Assembly: GCA_031556275.1 (NCBI GenBank)
Contig: JAVBTG010000101.1
Coordinates: 1 to 8,324 of the forward strand
Length of the DNA stretch: 8,324 nucleotides
Origin: JAKPNF01 sp031556275
GTDB taxonomy: Bacteria > Verrucomicrobiota > Verrucomicrobiia > Opitutales > JAKPNF01
Direction of reading: 5' to 3'
Both the position numbers and the translations under genes were made by a program. The notes beneath the pieces are model-generated. The model was given only the letters and a program-made list of their open reading frames with translations, made no database searches and was not told the DNA's origin. This document shows positions 1 to 6,479 of this stretch, piece by piece; the stretch's first letter is position 1; every line of letters begins with the position of its first letter.

Positions 1-135
1 ATCTAAGGATAAATGAAGCCCATGGCCTCATCGCGCGAACACATGTGCTTCATATCAGAGAAGCTTCATCTTGCCTTAAGCCTAAAGAGAATTTTGGCAC
101 ACCGCTTGCTCTATGGTTGGCCCGTGGTTGGATTC
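1..135 (+). repeat. Dispersed 135-bp repeat, copy A (inverted relative to 7660-7794)
   Basis: Positions 1-135 match the reverse complement of 7660-7794 at 128 of 135 positions with no indels; homology stops sharply after base 135. The left limit is unknown because the window begins here. The copy contains an imperfect hairpin (arms 13-24 and 42-53, one mismatch at 46) and a direct repeat TGGTTGG at 114-120 and 125-131. An ATG-started frame runs through it, but five of the six codons that differ from copy B change the amino acid, so a conserved protein is not supported. I do not recognise the family. It could be a small non-autonomous mobile element, a REP-like intergenic repeat or a structured RNA. 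Confidence 0.93.
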
Positions 136-340
136 CACCAAGGGGTGTTTCTGTCTTTACAAAACAGAACGCACATACAGGGGTCAATGGAGCGCCAAAG
201 ATTTCCCGGCCGCCCCTGCCCTTCCCTGAATGCCGATTGAACGACCTATGGGCCAATTTCATTCCATTCTTTGCTCTTAAAATGAGGCAACATATTCGAA
301 ATCAAAGAGGTATGAAATTTTTATAACACTTAATCTCGCC

Positions 341-368
341 TTGCAGGGAATATTATGGTAGATATGGT
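341..368 (+). promoter_or_regulatory. Weak candidate promoter for mnmG
   Basis: TTGCAG at 341-346 and TATGGT at 363-368 are separated by 16 bases and resemble sigma70-type -35 and -10 boxes, about 64 bases upstream of the mnmG start. The match is partial, especially at -10, and other A/T-rich hexamers (for example near 310-326) could serve instead. Between this and the start codon, GTCTGC at 377-382 can pair with GCAGAC at 403-408, so the leader could fold into a hairpin ending about 23 bases before the ATG. No search for a conserved motif was possible. Apart from this I see nothing assignable in 136-431. Confidence 0.22.
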
Positions 369-431
369 TTTTCGCCGTCTGCACGGCCCGTCCCCGCTGC
401 CCGCAGACTCCGAGAATAAAAACACAACACA

Positions 432-2480
432 ATGACTGACAATCGGTTAAAAAAATCGCCCGTGCGAAACGACCCGGCGAGGCCGTACGATGTCATCGTG
501 TGCGGCGGTGGCCATGCGGGGTGCGAGGCGGCCTTGGCGGCGGCGCGGATGGGGGCGGACACCCTGCTCATCACCGGCAATCTAGACACCATTGCCCAAA
601 TGAGCTGCAACCCCGCCATCGGCGGGCTGGCCAAGGGGCACATCGTGCGCGAGATCGACGCGCTTGGCGGCGAAATGGCCGTCAACGCCGACACGACAGC
701 CATCCAGTTCCGCCTGCTCAACGGCTCCAAGGGCGAAGCCGTGCAAGCCCCTCGTGCTCAATGCGATAAAAAAGCCTACCAGTACCGCATGAAGCATGTG
801 CTGGAATTGCAAAACGGCCTCACCCTCTTCCAAGCCGTCGCCGACGAGCTATTATATAAGGATGGCATCGTCCAAGGCGTGAAGACCGACTTGGGCGTCA
901 GCTTCTACGGTAAGACGGTCATTCTGACGACCGGCACCTTTTTGCGCGGGCTGCTCCATATCGGGCTCAATAAAAACGAAGGCGGCCGCCTTGCGGACTT
1001 CTCGGCGCGCCATCTCTCCCAAAGCCTCGAAAAGGCGGGTATTGAGCTGCGCCGCTTCAAAACCGGAACCCCGGCGCGCATCGCGGGCCATTCCATCGAC
1101 TTTTCAAAATGCGAGGAGCAACAAGGCGACGCCGACCCGACATTCTTCGCCTTTTACGATACCCGGACGGACGACCCAATGTTCCACGTGGAACAACTGT
1201 TCAAAATTATTCCGGAACTGTTTAAAACTGTTAATGAAACAACAAAAATTAACAGTCCACCCGATCATGTTTCAGGGTCGTCCGGCGACACATCCTCCGA
1301 TTTGTTCCACGTGGAACAAAATGAAGGCAGCCCCACATCGCCTTATCGCAAACTTGGCTGGCGGCCGGGCCACAATCAAGTTTCCTGCTGGGTCACCCAC
1401 ACAGGCCCCGAGACGGGGGCCATTATCCGCGCCAATCTCCACCTGTCGCCCATGTACTCGGGCGAGATCAAAGGGATTGGCCCGCGCTATTGCCCGAGTA
1501 TCGAGGACAAGTTTGTCCGCTTCCCGCACAAGGAAACCCATCGGCTTTTCTTGGAACCCGAGGGACTGAACACCGACGAATGGTATATCAACGGTCTATC
1601 GACCAGTCTACCGTTTGAGACGCAGCAGGCCATATTGCGCAGCATCCCTGCGCTGGAAAACGCCGTGATGCTGCGGCCGGCCTATGCCGTCGAATATGAT
1701 TACGCGCCCCCCACGCAGTTGTGGCCCTCGCTGGAGTCGCGCGTGGTGCACAATCTCTTTTGCGCGGGGCAGATCAACGGCACGTCCGGCTACGAGGAGG
1801 CCGCAGGGCAGGGGCTGATCGCGGGCGTCAACGCCGTGCTCAAATTAAGGGGCGAAGAACCGCTCGTTTTGCGGCGCGATGAGTCTTATTTGGGGGTGTT
1901 GATCGACGATCTTGTCACCAAGGGCACCACCGAGCCGTACCGGATGTTCACGAGCCGCGCGGAGTACCGGTTGGCCCTCAATCATGCCAGCGCGGAGATC
2001 CGCATGCTGCCGCACGCGCGCCGCTGCGGGCTGCTCGACGCCGACCGTCTGCGGCGCATCGAGGCGAAGGCCGCAGCCGTGCTTTCGTTTACGCAAGGCT
2101 TTGAAGAACAGAAGATTGCAGGCGGCACGATCGCCCAGGCGTTGCGGCGTTTGCTGGAGGGGGAGGGGGTGCCGGAGGGCGTTTTACCGGCGGAATTTGA
2201 GGCGCTTTCCCAGTCCGCCCGCCAAGAGATCATTTATCGCGTGCGCTACAAGGGTTATCTCGAACGCGAGCAGCGCCTGATCGAAAAAATGCGTCATTTG
2301 GAGAATATCCGGTTGCCAAAGGACATCTCCTACAAGGAAATACGCGGCCTACGGCTGGAAAGCGCCCAAAAACTCGACGCCGTTAAACCCGAAAACCTCG
2401 GGCAAGCCAGCCGCATCAGCGGGGTCAGCCCCGCCGACATCTCGTTGTTGATGATCGCGATACGCGCGAGCGGCAAATAG
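432..2480 (+). CDS. mnmG: tRNA uridine-5-carboxymethylaminomethyl modification enzyme MnmG (GidA)
   Basis: MnmG is a cytosolic FAD enzyme. With MnmE it installs the carboxymethylaminomethyl (or aminomethyl) group on U34 of tRNAs reading split codon boxes. The 682-residue product has the FAD-binding GGGHAG at residues 25-30, MSCNPAIGG at 57-65 with Cys59 (equivalent to E. coli Cys47), CPSIEDK starting at Cys354 (equivalent to Cys277), the EPYRMFTSRAEYRL block, and a typical C-terminal helical domain with GQASRISGVSP. E. coli MnmG has 629 residues. The spacing between the two cysteines here is about 65 residues larger because of an insertion around residues 250-315, after DTRTDDP and before the WVTHT strand. 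That insertion carries two parS-like palindromes, each read as FHVEQ (residues 251-255 and 292-296). The ATG at 432 is chosen because the FAD motif follows at the usual distance; no Shine-Dalgarno is visible in the CA-rich leader. Identification is certain; the effect of the insertion is unknown. Confidence 0.98.
   Translation: MTDNRLKKSPVRNDPARPYDVIVCGGGHAGCEAALAAARMGADTLLITGNLDTIAQMSCNPAIGGLAKGHIVREIDALGGEMAVNADTTAIQFRLLNGSKGEAVQAPRAQCDKKAYQYRMKHVLELQNGLTLFQAVADELLYKDGIVQGVKTDLGVSFYGKTVILTTGTFLRGLLHIGLNKNEGGRLADFSARHLSQSLEKAGIELRRFKTGTPARIAGHSIDFSKCEEQQGDADPTFFAFYDTRTDDPMFHVEQLFKIIPELFKTVNETTKINSPPDHVSGSSGDTSSDLFHVEQNEGSPTSPYRKLGWRPGHNQVSCWVTHTGPETGAIIRANLHLSPMYSGEIKGIGPRYCPSIEDKFVRFPHKETHRLFLEPEGLNTDEWYINGLSTSLPFETQQAILRSIPALENAVMLRPAYAVEYDYAPPTQLWPSLESRVVHNLFCAGQINGTSGYEEAAGQGLIAGVNAVLKLRGEEPLVLRRDESYLGVLIDDLVTKGTTEPYRMFTSRAEYRLALNHASAEIRMLPHARRCGLLDADRLRRIEAKAAAVLSFTQGFEEQKIAGGTIAQALRRLLEGEGVPEGVLPAEFEALSQSARQEIIYRVRYKGYLEREQRLIEKMRHLENIRLPKDISYKEIRGLRLESAQKLDAVKPENLGQASRISGVSPADISLLMIAIRASGK
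1180..1195. promoter_or_regulatory. parS-type ParB-binding palindrome, site 1 (inside mnmG)
   Basis: The sequence is TGTTCCACGTGGAACA, a perfect 16-bp palindrome of the form TGTTYCACGTGRAACA recognised by chromosomal ParB (Spo0J) proteins. It is translated as part of Met-Phe-His-Val-Glu-Gln (residues 250-255 of MnmG). It is one of two identical sites in the window. The match to the known parS consensus is seen directly; ParB binding is inferred, and no parB gene is in view. Confidence 0.85.
1227..1256. other. A/T-rich hairpin between the two parS-like sites
   Basis: ACTGTTAA at 1227-1234 is the reverse complement of TTAACAGT at 1249-1256, with a 14-base A-rich loop. The left arm belongs to a run of three ACTGTT units: ACTGTTCAAAA at 1196-1206, ACTGTTTAAAA at 1217-1227, then the hairpin arm. 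The stretch 1196-1260 is about 30% G+C by hand count, far below the rest of mnmG. It looks like intergenic-type DNA kept open in frame. It could be a duplex-unwinding or protein-binding element, or a relic of an inserted palindromic element. Confidence 0.6.
1303..1318. promoter_or_regulatory. parS-type ParB-binding palindrome, site 2 (inside mnmG)
   Basis: This is a second exact copy of TGTTCCACGTGGAACA, and here the dyad symmetry extends to 20 bp (1301-1320). It begins 123 bp after site 1, which is exactly 41 codons, so it is read in the same frame as Leu-Phe-His-Val-Glu-Gln (residues 291-296). Two identical 16-bp perfect palindromes matching parS so close together are very unlikely by chance and support a functional centromere-like cluster. 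Confidence 0.87.
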
Positions 2481-2502
2481 GATGCCCCCAGATATGGGCA
2501 TC
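2481..2502 (+). terminator. Hairpin immediately after the mnmG stop codon
   Basis: GATGCCC at 2481-2487 pairs with GGGCATC at 2496-2502 across an 8-base loop, starting on the first base after the TAG. No T-run follows, so it is not a classical intrinsic terminator. It may be an RNA 3'-end stabiliser or a protein-binding dyad. A T-run at 2614-2619 farther downstream has only weak, bulged stems upstream. Confidence 0.35.
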
Positions 2503-3030
2503 GTACTCGATTGAAATTCCTATCCTCTTGCGTAAAAGGAGGTTGTTTGCGACATCGAAGCGGGAAAGGGGAGTGCACGGCGCTATTCATGGGCGCAGGC
2601 GGGCTCCTTCCTCTTTTTTAAGCCTCCCTCCGTCTTTTTTTGGGACTCCGCGTTTTCCGATCCTGTTTTGGTCTTTGTTTTTGAAGAAAAATCGGTTTTT
2701 AAAAAATAAGAAAAACACTTTTTTTGATGTTTTTAATATAAAATTTAAAAACGTTAAAAAAGTCAAGAAAGATCATGAAAAAACAATATTGGAATTGTAT
2801 TTGAATTATAAATACGGTTCGTTTTTTGGCGAAAAATGCGGGGCGTTATTTTGAGCGCGTCCGCCCGCGGTTTTGAGCGGTTTTTCCGAAAATGGTTCAA
2901 AGGCAGGGAAATTTGGCGCGGAATCGGAGCGACGCATCCTTTCCGCGTCCTGAAAAAGGGTTGAGTCGGCGCGGTAAAAGTGTAGATTGGGCGGCGAGCG
3001 GAAGTGCCGTTTTTCACCCTTATCCCGTTT
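2503..3030. other. Non-coding region with an A/T-rich core (about 2640-2830)
   Basis: About 530 bases lie between mnmG and the first lipoprotein with no convincing gene. The open frame at 2528-2854 has low-complexity Lys/Phe/Asn composition and is not believable as a protein. The core is dense in A- and T-tracts; a C/T-rich strand (about 2600-2640) precedes it and a more G+C-rich stretch (2840-3000) follows. I looked for DnaA boxes of the TTATNCACA type and saw none, so an origin is not supported. The promoter of the lipoprotein genes probably lies here, for example around the TATAAA at 2807-2812, but no well-spaced -35/-10 pair stands out. Confidence 0.6.
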
Positions 3031-3852
3031 ATGAAAAAATTACTTTTATTGAACGCGGCGGTCTTGGCGTACTTGGCGTGTTTCTTCGCGGCGTGCAAAA
3101 AGGAGGATAAGAAAGAAGGCCAGAAAGAGGGGATGCTGCCCTCGTGTTATGTCGGCTATTACGGTCTGGGTATGAAAGTCAAAATGGAAAACAAACCGTT
3201 AGCACAAGGGACATACTCCGGCCGCTGGCAGTATACGACCGATGAGGGCGATACTATCGAAGGCTGGTATAAGAACGGCATTCCTTGCGGGAGCTGGCGC
3301 GTTTCGCGCGAAGACGGGACGCTCGTGGGCACGGTCGCCTACGGGGAAGACGGGCACTGTCAGCAGGCCGATTACTACCCGGACGGCATGATAAAAACCG
3401 TCACCACAGGAATCTACAAGTTTAAGGACGGCGATGCGTATAGCCGCATCCACGAGGCCACCACCGAATACGGGCTAGACGGGAAGCCCGCCGTGAAAGA
3501 CGAAAAAAAGATCGAGGGGCTTGGGGTGTCCATAAAAACCAAATTCAAAAGAGATGACAAAGAGATGGTCTGCGAGGCCGAGACACAGTCCTACAAGGAC
3601 GACACATTCAGATGCCGCGTGTTTGTCTATCCCGAGCACGCGGGGCGCGGCGAGCGCGGAAAAATCGAGTTCATCGGGCACGTCGACCCCAAAACCAGAA
3701 AATTCACCGAAGATTCCCAAAAAGTTTTTTATGGAAATTATCAGCTGAAAGCCATTCCCGACTCCGACGGCGAAGACAGCTTTTACCTGTTTTTCGGCGA
3801 CGATCTCGTGCCGGAAATAGTGATGGTGCCCAATCCGGTGAGGCAACGGTGA
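3031..3852 (+). CDS. MORN-like repeat lipoprotein, paralogue 1
   Basis: This is a 273-residue predicted lipoprotein of unknown function. The first 21 residues form a short positively charged, hydrophobic signal peptide ending in Phe-Ala-Ala before Cys22, a lipobox-like site for lipid attachment, followed by a Lys/Glu-rich linker. The middle has MORN-type motifs: YKNGIPCGSW at residues 80-89 and YYPDG at 115-119, in the toxin-antitoxin-like/MORN_2 style. The C-terminal half contains blocks shared with the next two genes: an FKRDD-x-EMVC segment, a YKDDTF segment, VFVY, DPKT and FYGNY. The ATG at 3031 is preferred over the in-frame GTG at 3004 because it places the signal peptide at the N-terminus. 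No Shine-Dalgarno is visible; TTATCCC lies four bases upstream. It probably sits in the cell envelope, and its role cannot be assigned. Confidence 0.85.
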   Translation: MKKLLLLNAAVLAYLACFFAACKKEDKKEGQKEGMLPSCYVGYYGLGMKVKMENKPLAQGTYSGRWQYTTDEGDTIEGWYKNGIPCGSWRVSREDGTLVGTVAYGEDGHCQQADYYPDGMIKTVTTGIYKFKDGDAYSRIHEATTEYGLDGKPAVKDEKKIEGLGVSIKTKFKRDDKEMVCEAETQSYKDDTFRCRVFVYPEHAGRGERGKIEFIGHVDPKTRKFTEDSQKVFYGNYQLKAIPDSDGEDSFYLFFGDDLVPEIVMVPNPVRQR

Positions 3853-3909
3853 CGCCCCAAGGACAGTACATGCAGTAATTGAAAACACACTTCAACTTTT
3901 ATCCCATCC

Positions 3910-4692
3910 ATGAAAAATTCCATGCTATTAAACGTGGTTGTTTTGTCGGTGGCGGCGCTTTTTTTCGCGGCGTGCCAGAGTGGGGTTTATCCGCCTTCCA
4001 ACTATATCGGCATTTTTGACCAGTATAACGGCTATGAAAACGGGAAGCTTCCCGGAAAGGAAAAGAGTTATTCGGGAGCTTGGCGGCACACGCTCTTGAG
4101 CGGGGAAACCATCGAGGGGCAGTATGAGAACGGGATCCCCACGGGGGTGTGGCAGTCTGCCTTGGAAAACGGCGTCGTGACCAAAAAGGTCGTCTATAGG
4201 AAGAACGGAACATACGATTCGTTCTCTTATTATCCCGACGGCGAACCGCAATCGGTGGAGATGGGCACCTACGCATTCCGTGACGGGGCGTACAAGCGCA
4301 AAACCGAAGCTTACACCGTCGCCACGGGAAGCGGAACCAACCAGAGCGACAAGCCGTGGACAAGCAGGCTGAGGGGGGCGCCCATTTTCAAAAATGACGG
4401 CCTGGAGATGGTCTGCGATTTTGAGTTGCCGCTGTACGAGGACAACACCTTTACGTGCCTGGTGTTTGTCTACCGCAAGCACAAGGGGGCGGGCGAGGGT
4501 GGGAAAATGGAGGCCACGGGGCGATTCGATCCGGAGACCGGAAAGATTTTCGAGTTTTCCCAAAAAGCGTTTTATGGAAATTACCGTCTGGGAATCCAGC
4601 GCCTCGGCGACGGCAGGGACAGTCTCGTTCTTGTCTTCGGCGACGACACACCGCAACGGTTGTTTATTCTGCCGGGGCCGGGGCTAAAATAA
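3910..4692 (+). CDS. MORN-like repeat lipoprotein, paralogue 2
   Basis: This 260-residue paralogue of the preceding gene starts 57 bases after its stop codon. A signal peptide ends in LFFAA before Cys22, with the cysteine at the same residue number as in paralogue 1. MORN-like motifs are YENGIPTGVW at residues 72-81 and YYPDG at 107-111. The C-terminal domain has EMVCDFE (residues 166-172), YEDNTF, VFVY, DPETGK and FYGNY in the same order as the neighbours. TTATCCC again lies four bases upstream of the ATG, as in paralogue 1, which suggests the duplication included upstream sequence; no Shine-Dalgarno is seen. The overall likeness to paralogue 1 is clear but the central part has diverged. Function is unknown and an envelope location is inferred. 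Confidence 0.88.
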   Translation: MKNSMLLNVVVLSVAALFFAACQSGVYPPSNYIGIFDQYNGYENGKLPGKEKSYSGAWRHTLLSGETIEGQYENGIPTGVWQSALENGVVTKKVVYRKNGTYDSFSYYPDGEPQSVEMGTYAFRDGAYKRKTEAYTVATGSGTNQSDKPWTSRLRGAPIFKNDGLEMVCDFELPLYEDNTFTCLVFVYRKHKGAGEGGKMEATGRFDPETGKIFEFSQKAFYGNYRLGIQRLGDGRDSLVLVFGDDTPQRLFILPGPGLK

Positions 4693-4735
4693 GCGCGATT
4701 TCACGATTTCATTTTTCCAAAAACCATTCATCAAA

Positions 4736-5531
4736 ATGACCATGCTAAAACTCATGCCGTGGATATGCGCCGCCTTGTTGTGCGTCGCGTGCCAGAGGGA
4801 GGAAATGCCGCCTTCTTGCTATGTCGGGTATTACGACGGGTGGCAAAATTTTTAAAACGGGGAAATCCCGTCCTCAAAAAAAGCGTATAGCGGCCCGTGG
4901 CGGCACACTTCAAGCGGCGGCGTGACCATGGAGGGGCAGTAACAAGGACGGCATTCCTTGCGGGACGTGGCGTGTTTTCATGGAAAACGGAAAGCCAGTG
5001 GGCGAGATCGCCTATGGGGAGGACGGGCGTTATCAGATGAAAGTTTATTATCCCGACGGCATGATAAAAGCGGTAAGCACCGGAACGTACGCATTTGAGA
5101 ACGGCACCTACCAGCGCACCAGCGATTCTTTTGTGGAATACGAGATGGACGGGAAGGCGATCCCTTCGGGCGACAATAAAATCAATTGGACAAGTAGCAC
5201 CGCCGACAAGGTCGTGTTCAAAAGGGACGATGTGGAAATGATCTGCGATTTCGAGCTGCAACAATACGAGGATAACACGTTCAATTACCGCGTGTTTGTC
5301 TACGGGAAGCGCAAGGGGGAGGGTAAGAGCGGAAAATTCGAGGCGACGGGACGTGTCGACCCCGAAACCGGAAAAATCACCGATTTTCCCCAAAAGATTC
5401 TAGACGGGGATTATCGGTTTGGAGTCTGCCCCGCGCGCGACGGCGGATTCGAAATGGTTCTTACGCTAGGCAAACCCGTGAGGTTGCTGGAGATGTCAAA
5501 GGAAGCGACTCCGCGGCCGCAAAAAAAGTAG
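4736..5531 (+). pseudogene. MORN-like repeat lipoprotein, paralogue 3, disrupted
   Basis: This third tandem copy is broken in two places. The N-terminal piece from ATG 4736 encodes a signal peptide with a Cys-Val-Ala-Cys lipobox, then stops at TAA 4853-4855, where paralogue 2 has GAA. Downstream, an extra A at 4941-4942 turns the expected Gln-Tyr-Lys-Asp-Gly into another TAA and shifts the frame. Removing one A restores QYKDGIPCGTW, which aligns with YKNGIPCGSW and YENGIPTGVW in the paralogues. The rest is open to the stop at 5531 and keeps YYPDG, EMICDFE, YEDNTF, VFVY and DPETGK. Repaired length is about 264 codons, like its neighbours. The downstream piece has an ATG at 4980 but no signal peptide, so a functional lipoprotein is unlikely. 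Two sequencing errors are possible but less likely. Confidence 0.85.
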
Positions 5532-5573
5532 CGCCGACAAAATGCCGTCATTTAACAGGGGAATGCCCTAAGT

Positions 5574-5580
5574 AGAGGAG
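5574..5580 (+). promoter_or_regulatory. Strong ribosome binding site before the SGNH hydrolase gene
   Basis: AGAGGAG lies six bases upstream of ATG 5587. It contrasts with the lipoprotein genes and mnmG, which show no Shine-Dalgarno, and it settles this start codon. Confidence 0.7.
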
Positions 5581-5586
5581 ATTGCC

Positions 5587-6287
5587 ATGAATGCCCTCTT
5601 TAAAAAATGGCTGCTTCCCGTCGTTTGCCTGTGCGCGGGCGTGCTTTTCGCCGCCGGGGAGAAGCCGATGCCGGAGGCGTTGAAACCCGTCAAGGCGGAT
5701 CCCGCGCTGCCCAATGTGTTGCTCGTGGGGAATTCGATCTCGATCGGCTACACTTTAAAGGTGCGGGAGCTGCTCAGGGGAAAGGCGAATGTCATGCGGC
5801 CCGGCGAGAATTGCGGGGCCATCACGCGCGGGGTTCAGAAAATCGACCAATGACTCGCGATCAAAAATGGGCGGTCGGGCATTTCAATTTCGGGGGGCAT
5901 GACATCAAGCGTTTTAAGACCGGGGAGAAGAAGAATTTTACCGACATCGACACGTATGTGAAAAATCTCACGCGCATAACCGAGCGCATAAAAGCCAGGT
6001 GCGACGTCGCCATTTTCGCGACCACGACCCCGATGCCGCCGGAACTGGACGACGGCAACTACCATTTCGACAACGCCGATTCCATCCGCTACAACGAGGC
6101 CGCGCGGAAGGTCATGCAGGCGCAGGGGGTCGTGGTGGATGATTTGTACAATCTCGTGTTCCCCGACCTCTTTGAATACCAGATTCCCAGGAACGTCCAT
6201 TTCACCCACAAAGGCAGCGAGTTTTTGGCCAGGCAGGTGGCCAAGTATATTGAGGACGCCCTGCCAAAGGCCGCGGCGAAAAAGTAA
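5587..6287 (+). pseudogene. SGNH/GDSL-family hydrolase, split into two frames
   Basis: This is a secreted SGNH-fold esterase/lipase-like hydrolase gene interrupted in the middle. The first frame (5587-5853, 88 residues) has a signal peptide (cleavage probably after FAA, residues 21-23) and block I, LLVGNSISIGYT, with the likely nucleophile Ser50; Asn49 replaces the usual Asp of GDS. It ends at TGA 5851-5853. The second frame (ATG 5850 to the TAA at 6287, 145 residues) carries HFNFGGHDIK, the conserved ATTTPMP stretch and the C-terminal VHFTHKG with the presumed catalytic His (codon 6198-6200). One base is missing overall: reading TGA as TGG and restoring a G after 5859 gives an uninterrupted protein of about 233 residues. 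The ATGA overlap at 5850-5853 could permit translational coupling, but Ser and His would then sit on separate chains. The substrate is unknown; related proteins often act on acylated carbohydrates. Confidence 0.82.
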
Positions 6288-6342
6288 CGCGCCTAAAGGG
6301 GGATAAACACGCTTGCATGGATTATTCCTCCGCGCACGGCGT

Positions 6343-6356
6343 TTGCCACCTGGCAA
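6343..6356. promoter_or_regulatory. 14-bp palindrome, possible operator
   Basis: TTGCCA and TGGCAA face each other across two bases, in the gap between the split hydrolase and the membrane protein gene. It has the size of a dimeric repressor site, and its placement 5' of the membrane protein/gmk pair would suit regulation. No regulator is in view and a single 14-bp dyad can occur by chance. Confidence 0.25.
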
Positions 6357-6479
6357 CGGCGCAGTGCGGCGGGCAAATTTGGCGGCCCTTGCGATGGGAG
6401 GATGCGGATGGGATTATATGCCACGGGTGATTGCGTTGCCAAAAACCCCGCTTGCGTGAGGAGAGGGGGGGCGGCTAGA

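Noticed and set aside
13..240. 75-codon ATG frame through repeat copy A
   Set aside because: It matches a frame in copy B, but most differing codons change the amino acid and the similarity ends at the repeat boundary. It looks like a chance translation of a non-coding repeat.
991..1569. 192-codon + strand frame inside mnmG
   Set aside because: Alternate-frame shadow of a G+C-rich gene with Arg/Ser/Pro-rich composition; mnmG is unambiguous here.
2528..2854. 108-codon frame in the A/T-rich intergenic region
   Set aside because: Composition is driven by poly-A/T tracts, with no start context and no domain-like pattern.
2500..3030. Chromosomal replication origin beside mnmG
   Set aside because: A/T-richness and nearby parS sites are suggestive, but no DnaA boxes of the TTATNCACA type were found by eye and no dnaA/dnaN gene is present.
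3004..3030. Upstream GTG start for lipoprotein paralogue 1
   Set aside because: It would add nine residues ahead of a normal signal peptide. The ATG at 3031 matches the start architecture of paralogue 2, with the lipid cysteine at residue 22 in both.
3928..4656. 242-codon minus-strand frame opposite lipoprotein paralogue 2
   Set aside because: Antisense shadow. The + strand frame has a lipobox signal peptide and clear paralogues on both sides.
4980..5531. Separate intact gene of 183 codons
   Set aside because: It lacks the signal peptide and starts in the middle of a domain. It is continuous with the upstream N-terminal fragment once one base is removed.
5835..6356. 173-codon minus-strand frame opposite the SGNH gene
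   Set aside because: The + strand carries recognisable SGNH blocks; the antisense frame has no known motif.
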